Positions 34,523-44,894 of a DNA stretch of 64,000 nt are shown in pieces. Position numbers and translations under genes: made by a program. The notes under the pieces were generated by a model. That model saw only the letters and a list, made by a program, of their open reading frames with translations. It was not told where the DNA came from and ran no database searches. Each line of letters starts with the position of its first letter. Positions within the stretch are counted from its first letter, which is position 1. The stretch is from Cupriavidus campinensis (GTDB lineage Bacteria > Pseudomonadota > Gammaproteobacteria > Burkholderiales > Burkholderiaceae): NCBI RefSeq assembly GCF_905397395.1, contig NZ_CAJPVH010000002.1:62001-126000 (forward strand), written 5' to 3'.

Positions 34523-35145
34523 GGTGTCTCCTGGGTGGGAAAGTCCGAATGCACGGCGGCCAGCGTGGCGCGCATGCCGCGCCAGCGCGAGACCAGCCCG
34601 GCGTGCTCCACGCCGAACAGGTCCAGCACGCGGCCCACGGTGTGGCCGACAATGTCGTCCACGCTCTGCGGATGGGCGTAGAACGCCGGCACGGGCGGCA
34701 TGACGATGGCGCCCATCTCGGTCACCGTGGTCATGTTGCGCAGGTGGACGAGGTGCAGCGGCGTCTCGCGCGCCAGCAGCACCAGCCGGCGGCGCTCCTT
34801 GAGCATCACGTCTGCCGCGCGGGTGACGAGGTTGTCCGCCAGACCGGTGGCAATGGCGGCCAGCGTGCGCATCGAGCAGGGCGCCACCACCATGCCGTCG
34901 CAGCGGAACGAGCCGCTCGCCACGGTGGCGCCGATATCGCGCACGTTGTGCACCACATCCGCCAGCCGCTCCACCTCGGGCCGCTGCATGCCGAGTTCGT
35001 GATGGATCGTCAGCAGCCCGGACGGCGAGCAGACCAGATGCGTCTCCCAGCCCTCCGCCGTGCCGAGCGCCTGGAGCAGCCGCACGCCGTAGGCCGCGCC
35101 GCTGGCCCCCGTGATGGCCACGACCAGCCTGCGCGGGGCGTTCAT
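34519..35145 (-). CDS. UbiX-family flavin prenyltransferase
   Basis: The 208-aa protein matches UbiX/Pad1: VVAITGASGAAYGVRLLQAL, VVAPCSMRTLAAIATGLADN, RRLVLLARETPLHLVHLRNM and IVMPPVPAFY. UbiX makes prenylated FMN, the cofactor of UbiD decarboxylases; a UbiD-type gene lies 6 kb away on the same strand (41501-42931). It overlaps the hydroxylase large-subunit gene upstream and the CobW-like gene downstream by 4 bp each. It is therefore a locus-dedicated copy rather than the ubiquinone housekeeping one. Confidence 0.93.
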   Translation of the reverse strand: MNAPRRLVVAITGASGAAYGVRLLQALGTAEGWETHLVCSPSGLLTIHHELGMQRPEVERLADVVHNVRDIGATVASGSFRCDGMVVAPCSMRTLAAIATGLADNLVTRAADVMLKERRRLVLLARETPLHLVHLRNMTTVTEMGAIVMPPVPAFYAHPQSVDDIVGHTVGRVLDLFGVEHAGLVSRWRGMRATLAAVHSDFPTQETP

Positions 35146-37429
35146 GGCCGGGCCTCGCCGGGCAAGGCGGACCTGGCAGCAAGCGCGTGCAGCACCTGCT
35201 CGGGCCGGATCGGATAGTGGCGGAAGCGCACCCCGATGGCGTCATACACCGCGTTGGCGATGGCCGGGCCGATGGCAACGATCGGGTCCTCGCCCACTCC
35301 CTTGGCGCCGAACGGCCCGCCGGGGTCCGGCGCGGCTTCCAGCAGGATCGTGTGGATCGGCGGCATGTCCATCGCCAGCGGCATCTTGTAGTCCACGAAA
35401 TTGGCATTGAGCGAGCGCCCGGTCTGCATGTCGATCTGGTAGTCCTCGTACAGCGTATGGCCGATGCCCTGCTGGATGCCGCCCTCGATCTGTCCCGCCG
35501 CCGCCACCGGGTGGATGACCTTGCCGATGTCGTGCACCGGCACCACCTGCGCCACGGTGATAAAGCCGGTCTCGGTATCGACCTCCACCTCGACGAAATG
35601 CGCGGCGAACGAGTACGACTTGGTGGGGTGATAGGTGGCCGTGCCGACGAACTGTGCGGCAGGCAGGCCCTTGCGCGGCATCACGGCCTCGCGCACGGTC
35701 AGCGTGGGGCCGGGGCGGCTCCGCACGGCAATCACGCCGTTGGCGATGGCCAGTTGCTCCGGCGCGGCTTCCATCTGCGCGGCGGCGCGGGCCAGCAGCT
35801 GCGTCTTGATCTCGCCGGCCGCCATCTGCGCCGCGCGGCCGACCATATAGGTGGTGTGGCTGGCAAAGGCGCCGATATCCCACGGCACCACGTCCGTATC
35901 GCCATGCACCACGCTCACGCAGTCGAACGGGATGCACAGTTCCTCCGCCACGATCTGCGCCAGCGCGGTGTGTGCGCCGGTGCCCAGCCCGGCGGCGCCG
36001 GTCAGCAGCACCACGGTGCCGTCCTCGTTCATCTTGACGATAGCGTTGCCCTGCTCCTTGATGCCGGGGTAGGCGCTGCTGCCGTGCATCTCGCACCCCA
36101 CGCCCCAGCCGCGCCGGATCACGCCCTGCTGCTGGCGCGTCTGCGCGCGCCGCTGCGCCCAGCCGGTGGCCTCCATGCCCTTGCGCAGGCAGGCTTCCAG
36201 GCCGTGGCCGATCAGCGGATGGTTGGAGGGCGCGATGTCGCCCTCGCGCACGGCGTTGCGCAGCTTCAGCTCGGCGGGGTCGATGCCGAGGTGGGCGGCG
36301 GCCTCGTCCATCTGGATGTCCAGTGCGTAGTAGGTCTGCACCACGCCGTAACCCCGGAAGGCGCCGGCGATGGGGCTGTTGGTGTAGACGCAACGCCCCT
36401 CCAGCCGCACGTTCTCGCAGCGGTAGAGCGAGACCATCGCGGCGGTGCCCACGTTGGTCACGCCGGGGCCGTGGGAGCCATAGGCGCCCGAGTTGAACAC
36501 CACCCTGGCCTCGCGTGCGGTGATCGTGCCGTCGTTGCGGAAGCCCTGGCGCAGCCAGATCCGCGCCGGGTGGCGCGTGCGGCCACCGAGGAAGGTCTCT
36601 TCGCGCGTGTATTCCATGCGCACCGGGCGGCGCGTCTCGCGGGCCAGCAGCGCGCACAGGAACTCGCTCTGGAACAGGTCCTGCTTGGCGCCGAAGCCGC
36701 CGCCCATGTGGTCCACCAGCACGCGCACCTTGTGCAGCGGCAGGCCCAGCACCTCGGCCATGATCCCGCGCACCATGAAGGCGGTCTGGGTGGAGATCCA
36801 TACGGTCAGGTTGCCGTTGCCGTCCCACTTGCAGGTCAGCACGTTCGGTTCCATGTAGGCCGGCGTGGGGCGCCCGCCCTCGTAGATGCCTTCGAGGATG
36901 AAGTCGGCCTCGGCGAAGCCGCGCTCCACATCGCCCCGCTCGATCCGCACCGGCGGCAGTACGAGGTTGCCGCCGGGCGCGCGGTCGTGGATCAGCGGGG
37001 CGCCGGGCGCGGCGGCATCGTCCACGGTGAACACGGCGGGCAATGGCTCGTATTCGACCTCGATCAACTCCACGGCGCGCGCGGCGATCTCCTCGCTGAT
37101 GGCTGCCACGGCGGCCACGCCTTCGCCCCAGTAGCGCACCTTGTCGTCGAGGATGTACTGGTCGCAGGTGACCGAGGCGGAGCGCGGGTGCGGCGAGCCC
37201 GCGTGCAGCACGCGCGGCACGTTCTCATGGGTGAGCACGGCCTTCACGCCGGGCAGCGCCAGTGCGGCCGAGGCGTCGATGCGGCGGATGCGTGCATGGG
37301 CCACATTGCTGCGCTTCATCTTGGCGTGGAGCAGGCCGGCGAGCGGCATGTCGGCGACGTACTTCGCGTTGCCGGTGACCTTGTCGAGCAGGTCCGTGCG
37401 CTTGACGCTGTGTCCGATCACGGCGTGGG

Positions 37430-37433
<4 letters not shown>
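35142..37433 (-). CDS. Molybdenum hydroxylase large subunit (xanthine dehydrogenase family)
   Basis: From the ATG at 37433 the product is 763 aa, normal for a stand-alone molybdopterin subunit. Motifs include VTGNAKYVADMPLAGLLHAK, the GGGFGAK loop, AFRGYGVVQTYYALD (as in XDH/nicotinate-type enzymes rather than CO dehydrogenase AYRCSFR) and the catalytic Glu in AKGVGEDPIVAIG near residue 714. It should hydroxylate a heterocycle or aldehyde using water. It is coupled by 4-bp overlaps to the iron-sulfur subunit gene upstream and UbiX-like gene downstream. No XdhC-type maturation gene is seen nearby. Confidence 0.93.
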
Positions 37434-37920
<487 letters not shown>

Positions 37921-37921
<1 letters not shown>

Positions 37922-38790
37922 CAGTGGGTCTCCGTTTCCTGCAGGGCCAGTTCGATGGCACGGCGCGTGAGCACGCCCACCATCTCGCGGCGGTAGTCGG
38001 CGCTGGCGCGCACGTCGCTGATCGGGCGGGCATCCTCCATGGCCGCGTGGGCGGCCTGGAGAACCAGCCCGGCCGAGATGGGGCGGTCGCGCAGCATGGC
38101 TTCGGCGTGCACGGCGCGGATCGGGGTAGGGCCGACTGCCGCCAGCACGATGCCGACGTCGAGGCACTGCCCGCGTTCCACCGTAATCGACACCGCCACG
38201 CCTACGGTGGCCAGCTCCATCTGCACGCGCCGGCCATGCTTGAGGTAGGCCTTGCCGGTGTAGGGCCGGGGCGCCGGCACGGTCAGGCGCGAGACCAGTT
38301 CGTCGGCAGCCAGCGCGGTCTTGCCGGCGCCGGTGACGAAGGCCTCCACCGGCATCGAGCGCGAGCCGGACAGGCCATAGAGGTGCACCTGCGCGCGGTC
38401 GGCAATCAGCGGCGCCAGCGTATCGGCCGATGGCGACGCGCGGCAGACATTGCCCACCACCGTGGCGCGGTTGCGCACCTGGATCGAGGCGAAGTCGGTC
38501 ACGGCTTTGGCCAGGCTGGCGTAGTGGCGCCGGGCCATGTCGGAGGTTTCCACCTCCCGCGTGGTGACCAGCGCGCCGATGCGCAGGCCCTCGGCGGCAT
38601 CGAACGTCAGCACGTCCATGCCCGGGATCTTCTTGATGTTGATGACGCGGGCGGGCTGGCGGTGCGACGCCTTGATCTGCACGAGCAGGTCGGTGCCGCC
38701 CGCCAGCACGCTGGCGCGCCCGCCGCAGCGGTGCAGCAGCGCGGACGCTTCGGCAAGCGTGGCGGGTTCGAGGTATTCAAACGCTCTCAT
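37921..38790 (-). CDS. Molybdenum hydroxylase FAD-binding subunit
   Basis: From the ATG at 38790 the product is 289 aa, the usual CoxM/HcrB size. It has FEYLEPATLAEASALL, the FAD motif SVLAGGTDLLVQIK, and TVVGNVCRASPSAD with a C-terminal CO-dehydrogenase-flavoprotein domain. It accepts electrons from the iron-sulfur subunit. It is the first gene of the five-gene operon and diverges from the LysR gene at 38936. Confidence 0.94.
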
Positions 38791-38840
38791 CGTGGCTCCT
38801 GTGGGGGCGGCGTGTCGGTGAAACCATGATGGTTGGCGCG

Positions 38841-38879
38841 CGATCATCGGTAAATACCCATAACCGGATTTATTGATCG
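38841..38879. promoter_or_regulatory. Inverted-repeat region between the hydroxylase operon and its LysR gene
   Basis: CGATCA and TGATCG are perfect arms 27 bp apart; inside, AAAT-N12-ATTT forms another dyad around ATACCCATAACC. The whole is AT-rich compared with its surroundings, as expected for a divergent LysR-controlled promoter region. The ATCGGT within it resembles half of the ATCGGC-N3-GCCGAT sites found at 41431 and 45159. Confidence 0.45.
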
Positions 38880-38935
38880 TGTTACGCTCTGAATCGACCA
38901 CCACACCACGCTTCAACAGAAAGCACGGGGGAGAC

Positions 38936-39853
38936 ATGGCCAACCTCAGCAATATGAATGTTTCGCTGCGGCAACTGCGCGCCTTTATCGCCGTTGCCGA
39001 GGAACTGCATTTCACGCGCGCGGCGGAGAAACTGAACCTCTCGCAGTCGTCAGTCAGCGCGCTGATCCACGAACTGGAAGGCAACCTGGGCCTCAAGCTG
39101 TTCGACCGCCACACGCGCCTCATGCAGATCACCCAGGCCGGCGCCGAGCTGCTGCCGACGGTCAAGAAGGCCGTGGCCGACATCGACAGCGTGCTGGAAA
39201 ACTCCAACGAACTGCGCTCGCTGGGCCGGGGGCGGGTGTCGATTGCGGCGTCGTCGATCCAGGCGGCGCTGATGCTGCCGCGCTTTATCCGCGAGTTCTG
39301 CGTCGGGCATCCGGGCGTGAAGGTGGAATTGCACGATGTGTCCGAGCACGAGGTGCCGCGCATGGTCAGCTCGGGCGAGGTCGATTTCGGTATTGGCACG
39401 ATTCCGGAGGGCCAGCCGGACCTCACCGCGTACCGGCTCTCGTCGGATGCCTTCGTGATCGTCATGCCGCCGCATCATCCGCTGGCGCGGCGCCGTGAAC
39501 TGACCTGGGAGGATGTGGCGAAGCTGCCGGTCATCGGCCCGCACCGGGGCAACCCGATCCGCGATTGCCTTGATGCAGCGCTGGCGGTGCGCGGCATCAC
39601 GCTGTCACGCGTGCACGAGGTCTTCCTGCCGCTGACGATGGTCGGCATGGTCGATGCGGGGCTGGGCATCGCCGTGATGAGCACGGCGGTGACCCGGCTG
39701 ACCTCGGCGCTGGGGCTGGTCACGGTGGCGCCGCGCGACCCGGCGATTCACCGCGATATCTCGCTGCTGGTCCACGCCGACCGCTCGCTTTCGCCGCCCG
39801 CCCAGTCCTTCCGCGACCTGCTGATGAAGCACAGGAAGGAACTGGGCGAGTAA
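38936..39853 (+). CDS. LysR-family transcriptional regulator of the hydroxylase/UbiD locus
   Basis: From the ATG at 38936, with GGGGGAG upstream, the product is 305 aa; an upstream in-frame extension is not family-like. The helix-turn-helix region reads LHFTRAAEKLNLSQSSVSAL, and the effector domain begins near residue 90. It is divergent from the hydroxylase operon and convergent with the permease gene, right at the centre of the locus. It is the only regulator gene within it. Confidence 0.92.
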   Translation: MANLSNMNVSLRQLRAFIAVAEELHFTRAAEKLNLSQSSVSALIHELEGNLGLKLFDRHTRLMQITQAGAELLPTVKKAVADIDSVLENSNELRSLGRGRVSIAASSIQAALMLPRFIREFCVGHPGVKVELHDVSEHEVPRMVSSGEVDFGIGTIPEGQPDLTAYRLSSDAFVIVMPPHHPLARRRELTWEDVAKLPVIGPHRGNPIRDCLDAALAVRGITLSRVHEVFLPLTMVGMVDAGLGIAVMSTAVTRLTSALGLVTVAPRDPAIHRDISLLVHADRSLSPPAQSFRDLLMKHRKELGE

Positions 39854-39872
39854 GTCCGGGCAGGCTCCGGGG

Positions 39873-41264
39873 TCAGGCGATCTTCTTCGCCAGCATCTCC
39901 GGCGCCCCGGCCTCAGCCCGGGTGTTGAACAGCAGGTTCAGCAGCACCGCGCACAGCGTGCCGAGCAGGATGCCGTTCTGGCAGAACTTGGCGACGAGTT
40001 CCGGCAGCTGCACGAAGAACCTGTCCGCCACCAGCGGAATCATCCCCATGGCGATGCTGACCGCCACGATATAGGCGTTCTTCTTGTTCTCGACGAAATC
40101 CACATGGCCGAGGATGCGCACGCCGGTGGCCGCCACCATGCCGAACATCACCAGCGCTGCCCCGCCCAGCACGTACTGCGGGATGGACGCCGCGAAGAAC
40201 GCCAGCTTGGGCAGGCAGCCCAGCACGATCAGCATGCCGCCTGCCGTGGCGCACACCCAGCGGCTGCGTACGCCGGTCACCTGCACCAGCCCCACGTTCT
40301 GGGCGTAGGAGGTATAGGTGAAGGTGTTGAACACCGCCCCCACCAGCGCGCCCACGCCATCGGCGCGTAGCCCGCGCGCCAGGTCATCCGGCGTGACGGG
40401 CCGCTCCACGATCTCCCCGAGCGCCAGGAACTGCCCCACGCCCTCGATCATGATCACCACCATCACCACGCACAGCGTGACCGAGGTCATGGCGTCGAAG
40501 GTCGGCCAGCCGAAATGGAACGGCGTGATCAGCTCCACCCAGTGCGCCGTGTGTACGCCCGAGAAGCTGACCTTGCCCATCGACAGCGCGATGACAAAGC
40601 CCACCGTGATGCCGATCAGCACCGCGACATTGCACAGGAAGCCCTTGAAGAAGGCGATCATGACCAGCACGGTCAGCAGCACCGCCGCCGCGATGCCGAG
40701 GTTGGCGGGCAGCCCATAGGCCGGATTCGGCACCGGGCCGGTCGGGCTGGCAATCGTCGGGTTGCCGCCCGCCGCCCAGTTGATGCCGACCCGCATCAGC
40801 GAGATGCCTATGATGAGCACCACGGTGCCGGTGACCACGGGCGGGAACCAGCGGATCAGCCGGCTCACGTAGGGCGCCGCCACGTAGGTGAACACGCCGG
40901 CCACCATCACCGCCCCGAACACGGCGGGCAGCCCGAGCGCGGGGTTCGATCCGGTGGCGATGATCGGCGCGATGGCGGTGAAGGTGACGCCCATCATCAC
41001 CGGCAGGCGGATGCCGATCTTCCAGATGCCGACGCTCTGGATCATCGTCACCAGCCCGCAGCAGAACAGGTCGGCGGCGATCAGGAAGGCAATCTGGTCC
41101 TTGGGCAGCTTCAGCGCGCCGCCGATGATCAGCGGCACGGCAATGGCGCCCGCGTACATCACGAGCACGTGTTGCAGCCCGAGAGCGGCCAGGCGCAGCG
41201 GGGGCAGGACTTCATCGACCGGATGCACGGGCGGTTTCCCGTGGGGGGCGTGGTGGGGGGTCAT
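39873..41264 (-). CDS. NCS2-family nucleobase permease (second copy)
   Basis: From the ATG at 41264 the product is 463 aa with 12-14 membrane segments. It starts PPVHPVDEVLPPLRLAALGL, close to the permease at 28338 (PPVHPVDQMLPARAMVSLGF). The NAT signature reads QNVGLVQVTGVRSRWV; QNxG replaces the ENxG of the other copy, a position that shapes substrate choice in this family. It is probably the uptake system for the compound metabolised by the hydroxylase/UbiD locus, likely a purine- or pyrimidine-like ring. Confidence 0.9.
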   Translation of the reverse strand: MTPHHAPHGKPPVHPVDEVLPPLRLAALGLQHVLVMYAGAIAVPLIIGGALKLPKDQIAFLIAADLFCCGLVTMIQSVGIWKIGIRLPVMMGVTFTAIAPIIATGSNPALGLPAVFGAVMVAGVFTYVAAPYVSRLIRWFPPVVTGTVVLIIGISLMRVGINWAAGGNPTIASPTGPVPNPAYGLPANLGIAAAVLLTVLVMIAFFKGFLCNVAVLIGITVGFVIALSMGKVSFSGVHTAHWVELITPFHFGWPTFDAMTSVTLCVVMVVIMIEGVGQFLALGEIVERPVTPDDLARGLRADGVGALVGAVFNTFTYTSYAQNVGLVQVTGVRSRWVCATAGGMLIVLGCLPKLAFFAASIPQYVLGGAALVMFGMVAATGVRILGHVDFVENKKNAYIVAVSIAMGMIPLVADRFFVQLPELVAKFCQNGILLGTLCAVLLNLLFNTRAEAGAPEMLAKKIA

Positions 41265-41429
41265 GCTGTCTCCTTGGTCTTCCAGGCCGGTCGCCGCATG
41301 ATGGGCCGGAAGGGAGTCGCTGTAGCCGCCCCCCGTGGTCTGTGCCACGTCTTCCGCCACCTGCGTTGTCGTTGTCGGGGCAGCATGCCAGCCACCGGTC
41401 AGTGGGTATACAGGCGCCACGGATGAATC

Positions 41430-41446
41430 GATCGGCAAAGCCGATC
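41430..41446. promoter_or_regulatory. Perfect palindrome upstream of the NCS2 permease gene
   Basis: GATCGGC-AAA-GCCGATC lies 166 bp upstream of the permease start. Its core ATCGGC-N3-GCCGAT recurs at 45159-45173 upstream of the amidohydrolase genes. TATACAGG occurs beside both sites (41408 here, 45106 there). Confidence 0.55.
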
Positions 41447-41500
41447 AATCTGCCCCTACGGCGCGCTATCTAGGGGCTGGTTGGGGATTAGGGCGTCGGG

Positions 41501-42931
41501 TCAGTGTTTTCCCGTATCGAGCCGCGCCAGCAGTGCCGTGGCGCGGGCCATGGCGGCGGGGTCGATGCGGGCACGGATGCCGTCGAAGGCCGGGCCGCGC
41601 GTGGCGTCCAGCCCCATGCGCGAGGTGGTGCCCACGCCGGACGCCGAGGGGTCGAGCGCGCTGCCGGGCAGGCCGTCCACCACCACTACGTCCAGGTGCG
41701 GCTGCAGGTGCGTGGCGATGGCCCACAGCACCTCCTCGTCGCGCGTGATGTCCACATCCTCGTCCACGGCGACCACGGTCTTCAGGTACGGGTCCCAGCC
41801 GAGCAGCCCGAGCATGACCTGCCGTGCCTCCCCGGGCCGCGACTGGCGCAGCGCCACGTAGGCGTGGAAGTGCGTGCCGGAACTCGGGTAGTGCACCGCC
41901 GTGACGCCGGGAAAGCGCTCGCGCAGCTTCTCCACCATCTCCGACTCGCGCGGAATGCGTCCGAGGTTCAGGTGCTCGGCCGAATTGCCGCCGACCACAT
42001 CGACCAGCCACGCATCGCGGCGGCGCATCACCGTCTCCACGCGCAGCAGGTTGTTGGTGGAGCGATCGGACGAATAGCCGGTGAACTCGCCGAACGGCCC
42101 TTCCTCGACGCGCGCCGACGGGTCGATCACCCCTTCCAGCACGATCTCGGCGTGCGCCGGCACGGCGATGCCATAACGCGGCGTCCGTACCACCTCAAGC
42201 GGCGCACCGAACAGCCCGCCGGCCACGTGGCGCTCGTCCACGCCGTACGGCAGTCGTGCCGCGCCGGCCAGCATGAACAGCGGATGGGCGCCGATCACCA
42301 TCGCCACCGGCAGCGGCTTGCCGGCCGCCGTGGCGCGCTGGAGCATGCGCCACAGGTGCCCGCGCGAATGCAGGCTGGTGGCGATCTCGCTGGGCGAGTG
42401 CAGCATCGACCGGTGATAGCTGGCGTTGCCGATGCCGGTCTCGGGGTCTTCGGCAATCAGGATGGCATTGGTGATGTAGGGGCCCCGGTCCGTGGCGAAG
42501 TGCCGGATCGCGGGAATCGTCGACAGATCGACCTGCTCCTGCACGATGTCCGTCACCGCGCCGCTCGGCAGCACGCGTGGCGGCTGCATGCGGCGGCTGC
42601 GCGCCTGGTACTCGGCATGGATGCCGGCCGGCGAGACTCCGCCGAGCATGCGCCCCACGCGCTCGCGCGAGGCGAACAGGTTGGTGACCAGCGGCGTGGC
42701 GAGGCCCGCCACGTTCTCGAACACGATGGCCGGATGGCGGTTCTGCGCGGCCAGTGCCCAGACCAGCGCGGTCGGGTCCTGGTCGGCGGCCACGGGGTCG
42801 CGCACGGTCAGGACGTCGTCGGGATACGCCGCGCGGTACGCGGCCAGAAAGGTGTGGAAGTCTTGGGATGTGTCATCGAACCCCGCCGGCGGCGAGGTCG
42901 ATGGCGTGGGCGAGGTGGGTAAGGCAGTCAT
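41501..42931 (-). CDS. UbiD-family (prenylated-FMN) decarboxylase
   Basis: The 476-aa protein has the UbiD features: IPAIRHFATDRGPYITNAI, ASYHRSMLHSP, PLPVAMVIGAHPLFMLAGAA, the catalytic acid region EEGPFGEFTGYSSDR, and VVAVDEDVDITRDEEVLWAI. These enzymes (de)carboxylate aromatic, heteroaromatic or alpha-beta-unsaturated acids and need prenylated FMN plus a metal. The cofactor enzyme is encoded by the UbiX-type gene at 34519. It lies between the permease and amidohydrolase genes. Which acid it uses is unknown. Confidence 0.93.
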   Translation of the reverse strand: MTALPTSPTPSTSPPAGFDDTSQDFHTFLAAYRAAYPDDVLTVRDPVAADQDPTALVWALAAQNRHPAIVFENVAGLATPLVTNLFASRERVGRMLGGVSPAGIHAEYQARSRRMQPPRVLPSGAVTDIVQEQVDLSTIPAIRHFATDRGPYITNAILIAEDPETGIGNASYHRSMLHSPSEIATSLHSRGHLWRMLQRATAAGKPLPVAMVIGAHPLFMLAGAARLPYGVDERHVAGGLFGAPLEVVRTPRYGIAVPAHAEIVLEGVIDPSARVEEGPFGEFTGYSSDRSTNNLLRVETVMRRRDAWLVDVVGGNSAEHLNLGRIPRESEMVEKLRERFPGVTAVHYPSSGTHFHAYVALRQSRPGEARQVMLGLLGWDPYLKTVVAVDEDVDITRDEEVLWAIATHLQPHLDVVVVDGLPGSALDPSASGVGTTSRMGLDATRGPAFDGIRARIDPAAMARATALLARLDTGKH

Positions 42932-43056
42932 GGCATGGCTCCGCTTGGGTACAAGGCTGGTACAACCATCGGGAGTCTGTTGCCGCGCGCGGGCGGAGCC
43001 GGGGAGGGCGGCCCGCGCGTGACCAGACGGATGTCAGGCTTGAGCGATGAGCGAGA

Positions 43057-43971
43057 TCAGCGCGTGCTGGCGTAGGTGTCCTTGAGCCGCGCCTGCGCTT
43101 CCTCCTGGGTCTTGGGCGGTGCGGTCGGCTCGATACCGACCAGCCGGGCGATGTTGTTGCCCATGTAGCCCTCCAGCCCGTCCTCGTCCAGGTCCATGCC
43201 CTGCGGGGCGGGCCCGCACAGCATTTCCAGCTCGCGTAGCCACATGCCGGGCTCGTTGGGCGGCGTATCCGTGCCGAACACGATCTTGTTGCGCGGCAGC
43301 TGCCGGGCGAACTCGACAATGCGCGACTGGAAGCACCAGCCAGACTCGCAATACACGTTCGGCGTGTCCATCGCCATCCAGAACGCCTCGAACGAGTAGT
43401 TGCCGCCGGTCTGGATGCCGAAGTGACCGATGATGAAATTGACCATCGGGAACTCGCGGATCACCGGGTAGAACATCGTCGGGATCGTGTACGGGCCGTC
43501 GCCGGTATGGATCAGCACCACGATGTTGTACTTGGCGCAGACCTTCATTGCCGGGCGCAGCCAGTCCAGCGCGCGGTCAGGCCGGTAGCCGTGCATGTTG
43601 GCGTGCAGCTTCAGCATCTTGAAGCCGTACTCCTTGATGTGGAACTCCAGCTCCTGTGCGCCTTCCTCCGGGCCCCAGCGCGGGTTGAAGGTGAAATTGC
43701 CGATGAAGCGGTCCGGGTACTTCTGGCACAGGCTGGCGACGTAGGCCATGTAGTCGCGGATGCCTTCGCGGCCACGGCGGTTGCCGTCGCGGTAGCCGGT
43801 GTTGCCCGGCGGCGGCTGGATAAAGCCCATGTCGATGCGGCGCGGCTTGCCGTTGATCATGTAGGGGCCGTCCATCATCTTGAGCAGGCGCTCGCCGGTG
43901 AAGGGCTCGCCGGTGTGGCGCCAGGCTTCGTCGACGAGGTTGGTCGGGTGCAGGTGGGTATCGATAATCAT
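43057..43971 (-). CDS. Amidohydrolase family 2 protein, catalytically complete paralogue
   Basis: From the ATG at 43971 the product is 304 aa. The metal HxH is in MIIDTHLHPTNLVDEAW; LLIHTGDGPYTIP and IIGHFGIQTGG carry the further His ligands, and FGTDTPPNEPG the catalytic Asp. The fold resembles the ACMSD/resorcylate-decarboxylase branch of the superfamily, whose members either hydrolyse or decarboxylate. It lies 20 bp downstream of a close paralogue lacking HxH, so the two are co-expressed and may assemble together. Confidence 0.88.
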   Translation of the reverse strand: MIIDTHLHPTNLVDEAWRHTGEPFTGERLLKMMDGPYMINGKPRRIDMGFIQPPPGNTGYRDGNRRGREGIRDYMAYVASLCQKYPDRFIGNFTFNPRWGPEEGAQELEFHIKEYGFKMLKLHANMHGYRPDRALDWLRPAMKVCAKYNIVVLIHTGDGPYTIPTMFYPVIREFPMVNFIIGHFGIQTGGNYSFEAFWMAMDTPNVYCESGWCFQSRIVEFARQLPRNKIVFGTDTPPNEPGMWLRELEMLCGPAPQGMDLDEDGLEGYMGNNIARLVGIEPTAPPKTQEEAQARLKDTYASTR

Positions 43972-43991
43972 CTGTGGCTCCGGGTGCGGAA

Positions 43992-44894
43992 TCAGGCGGC
44001 CAGGCGGGCGCGGGCTTCTTCCAGCGTGCGCGGCACGGGCGTGGGTTCCAGGCCGATCATGCGGGCGACGTTGTTGCCGAGGTAGTCCTCGAGCGTGTCT
44101 TCGTCGAGGTTCAGCCCCTGCGGCGGCTCGAAGCAGAGCACCTCCAGCAGGCGCAGCCACATGCCGGGCTCGTTGGGCGGGGTGTCGGAGCCGAACAGGA
44201 TCTTGTGCTTGGGCAGCACCTTGGCGAACTCGACGATGCGCGACTGCAGGCACCAGCCGGACTCGCAATACACGTTCGGCATGTCCATGGCCATCTGGAA
44301 CGGCTCGAAGCAGTACACCCCGCCGGTCTGCACGCCAAAGTGGGCCATGATGAAGTTCACGGTCGGGAACTCCTTCATCATCGGCACCCATTCGGTGGGA
44401 ATGCTGTACGGGCCGTCGCCCGTGTGCAGCTTGACCAGCACGCCCAGCTCGGCGCACTTCTGCAGCGCCGGGCGCAGCCAGTCCAGCGCGCGGTCGGGCC
44501 GGTAGGCGTGCATGTTGGCCTGGAACTGGACCATCTTGAAGCCGAGCCGCTTCACGTAGTGTTCCATCGCGTTCACGCCGTTCTCCACGCCGCAGCGCGG
44601 GTTGTAGACGTAGCAGCCAATGAAGCGCTCCGGGTACTTCTCCACCATCTCGCGCGTGTAGCCCATGTACATGTCGATGGACTCTGCGCCGCTGCGCTCG
44701 CCGTCGGTGTACGTGTAGATGGTGTTGCCCTGCGGCGGCTGGATGAAAGCCTTGTCGATGCGGCGCGGCTTGCCGTTGAGGGTGAACGGACCGTCCATCA
44801 TGCGGATCAGGCGTTCGCCCGTGAACGGGTCGCCGTCATGCCGCCAGGCCAGGTCGACCAGGTTCGTCGGATAGCAACTGGTGTCGATGATCAT
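43992..44894 (-). CDS. Amidohydrolase family 2 paralogue lacking the HxH metal motif
   Basis: The 300-aa product aligns along its whole length with the next gene's product (shared DRALDWLRPA, HTGDGPYSIPTEWVP, HFGVQTGG, SDTPPNEPGMWLR). At the N-terminus the paralogue's DTHLHPTN is DTSCYPTN here, so both His of the HxH metal site are replaced (Ser and Tyr). The sequence otherwise looks intact and under selection, which argues for a non-catalytic partner subunit or an altered metal site rather than decay. It is the first gene of the amidohydrolase pair. Confidence 0.88.
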   Translation of the reverse strand: MIIDTSCYPTNLVDLAWRHDGDPFTGERLIRMMDGPFTLNGKPRRIDKAFIQPPQGNTIYTYTDGERSGAESIDMYMGYTREMVEKYPERFIGCYVYNPRCGVENGVNAMEHYVKRLGFKMVQFQANMHAYRPDRALDWLRPALQKCAELGVLVKLHTGDGPYSIPTEWVPMMKEFPTVNFIMAHFGVQTGGVYCFEPFQMAMDMPNVYCESGWCLQSRIVEFAKVLPKHKILFGSDTPPNEPGMWLRLLEVLCFEPPQGLNLDEDTLEDYLGNNVARMIGLEPTPVPRTLEEARARLAA

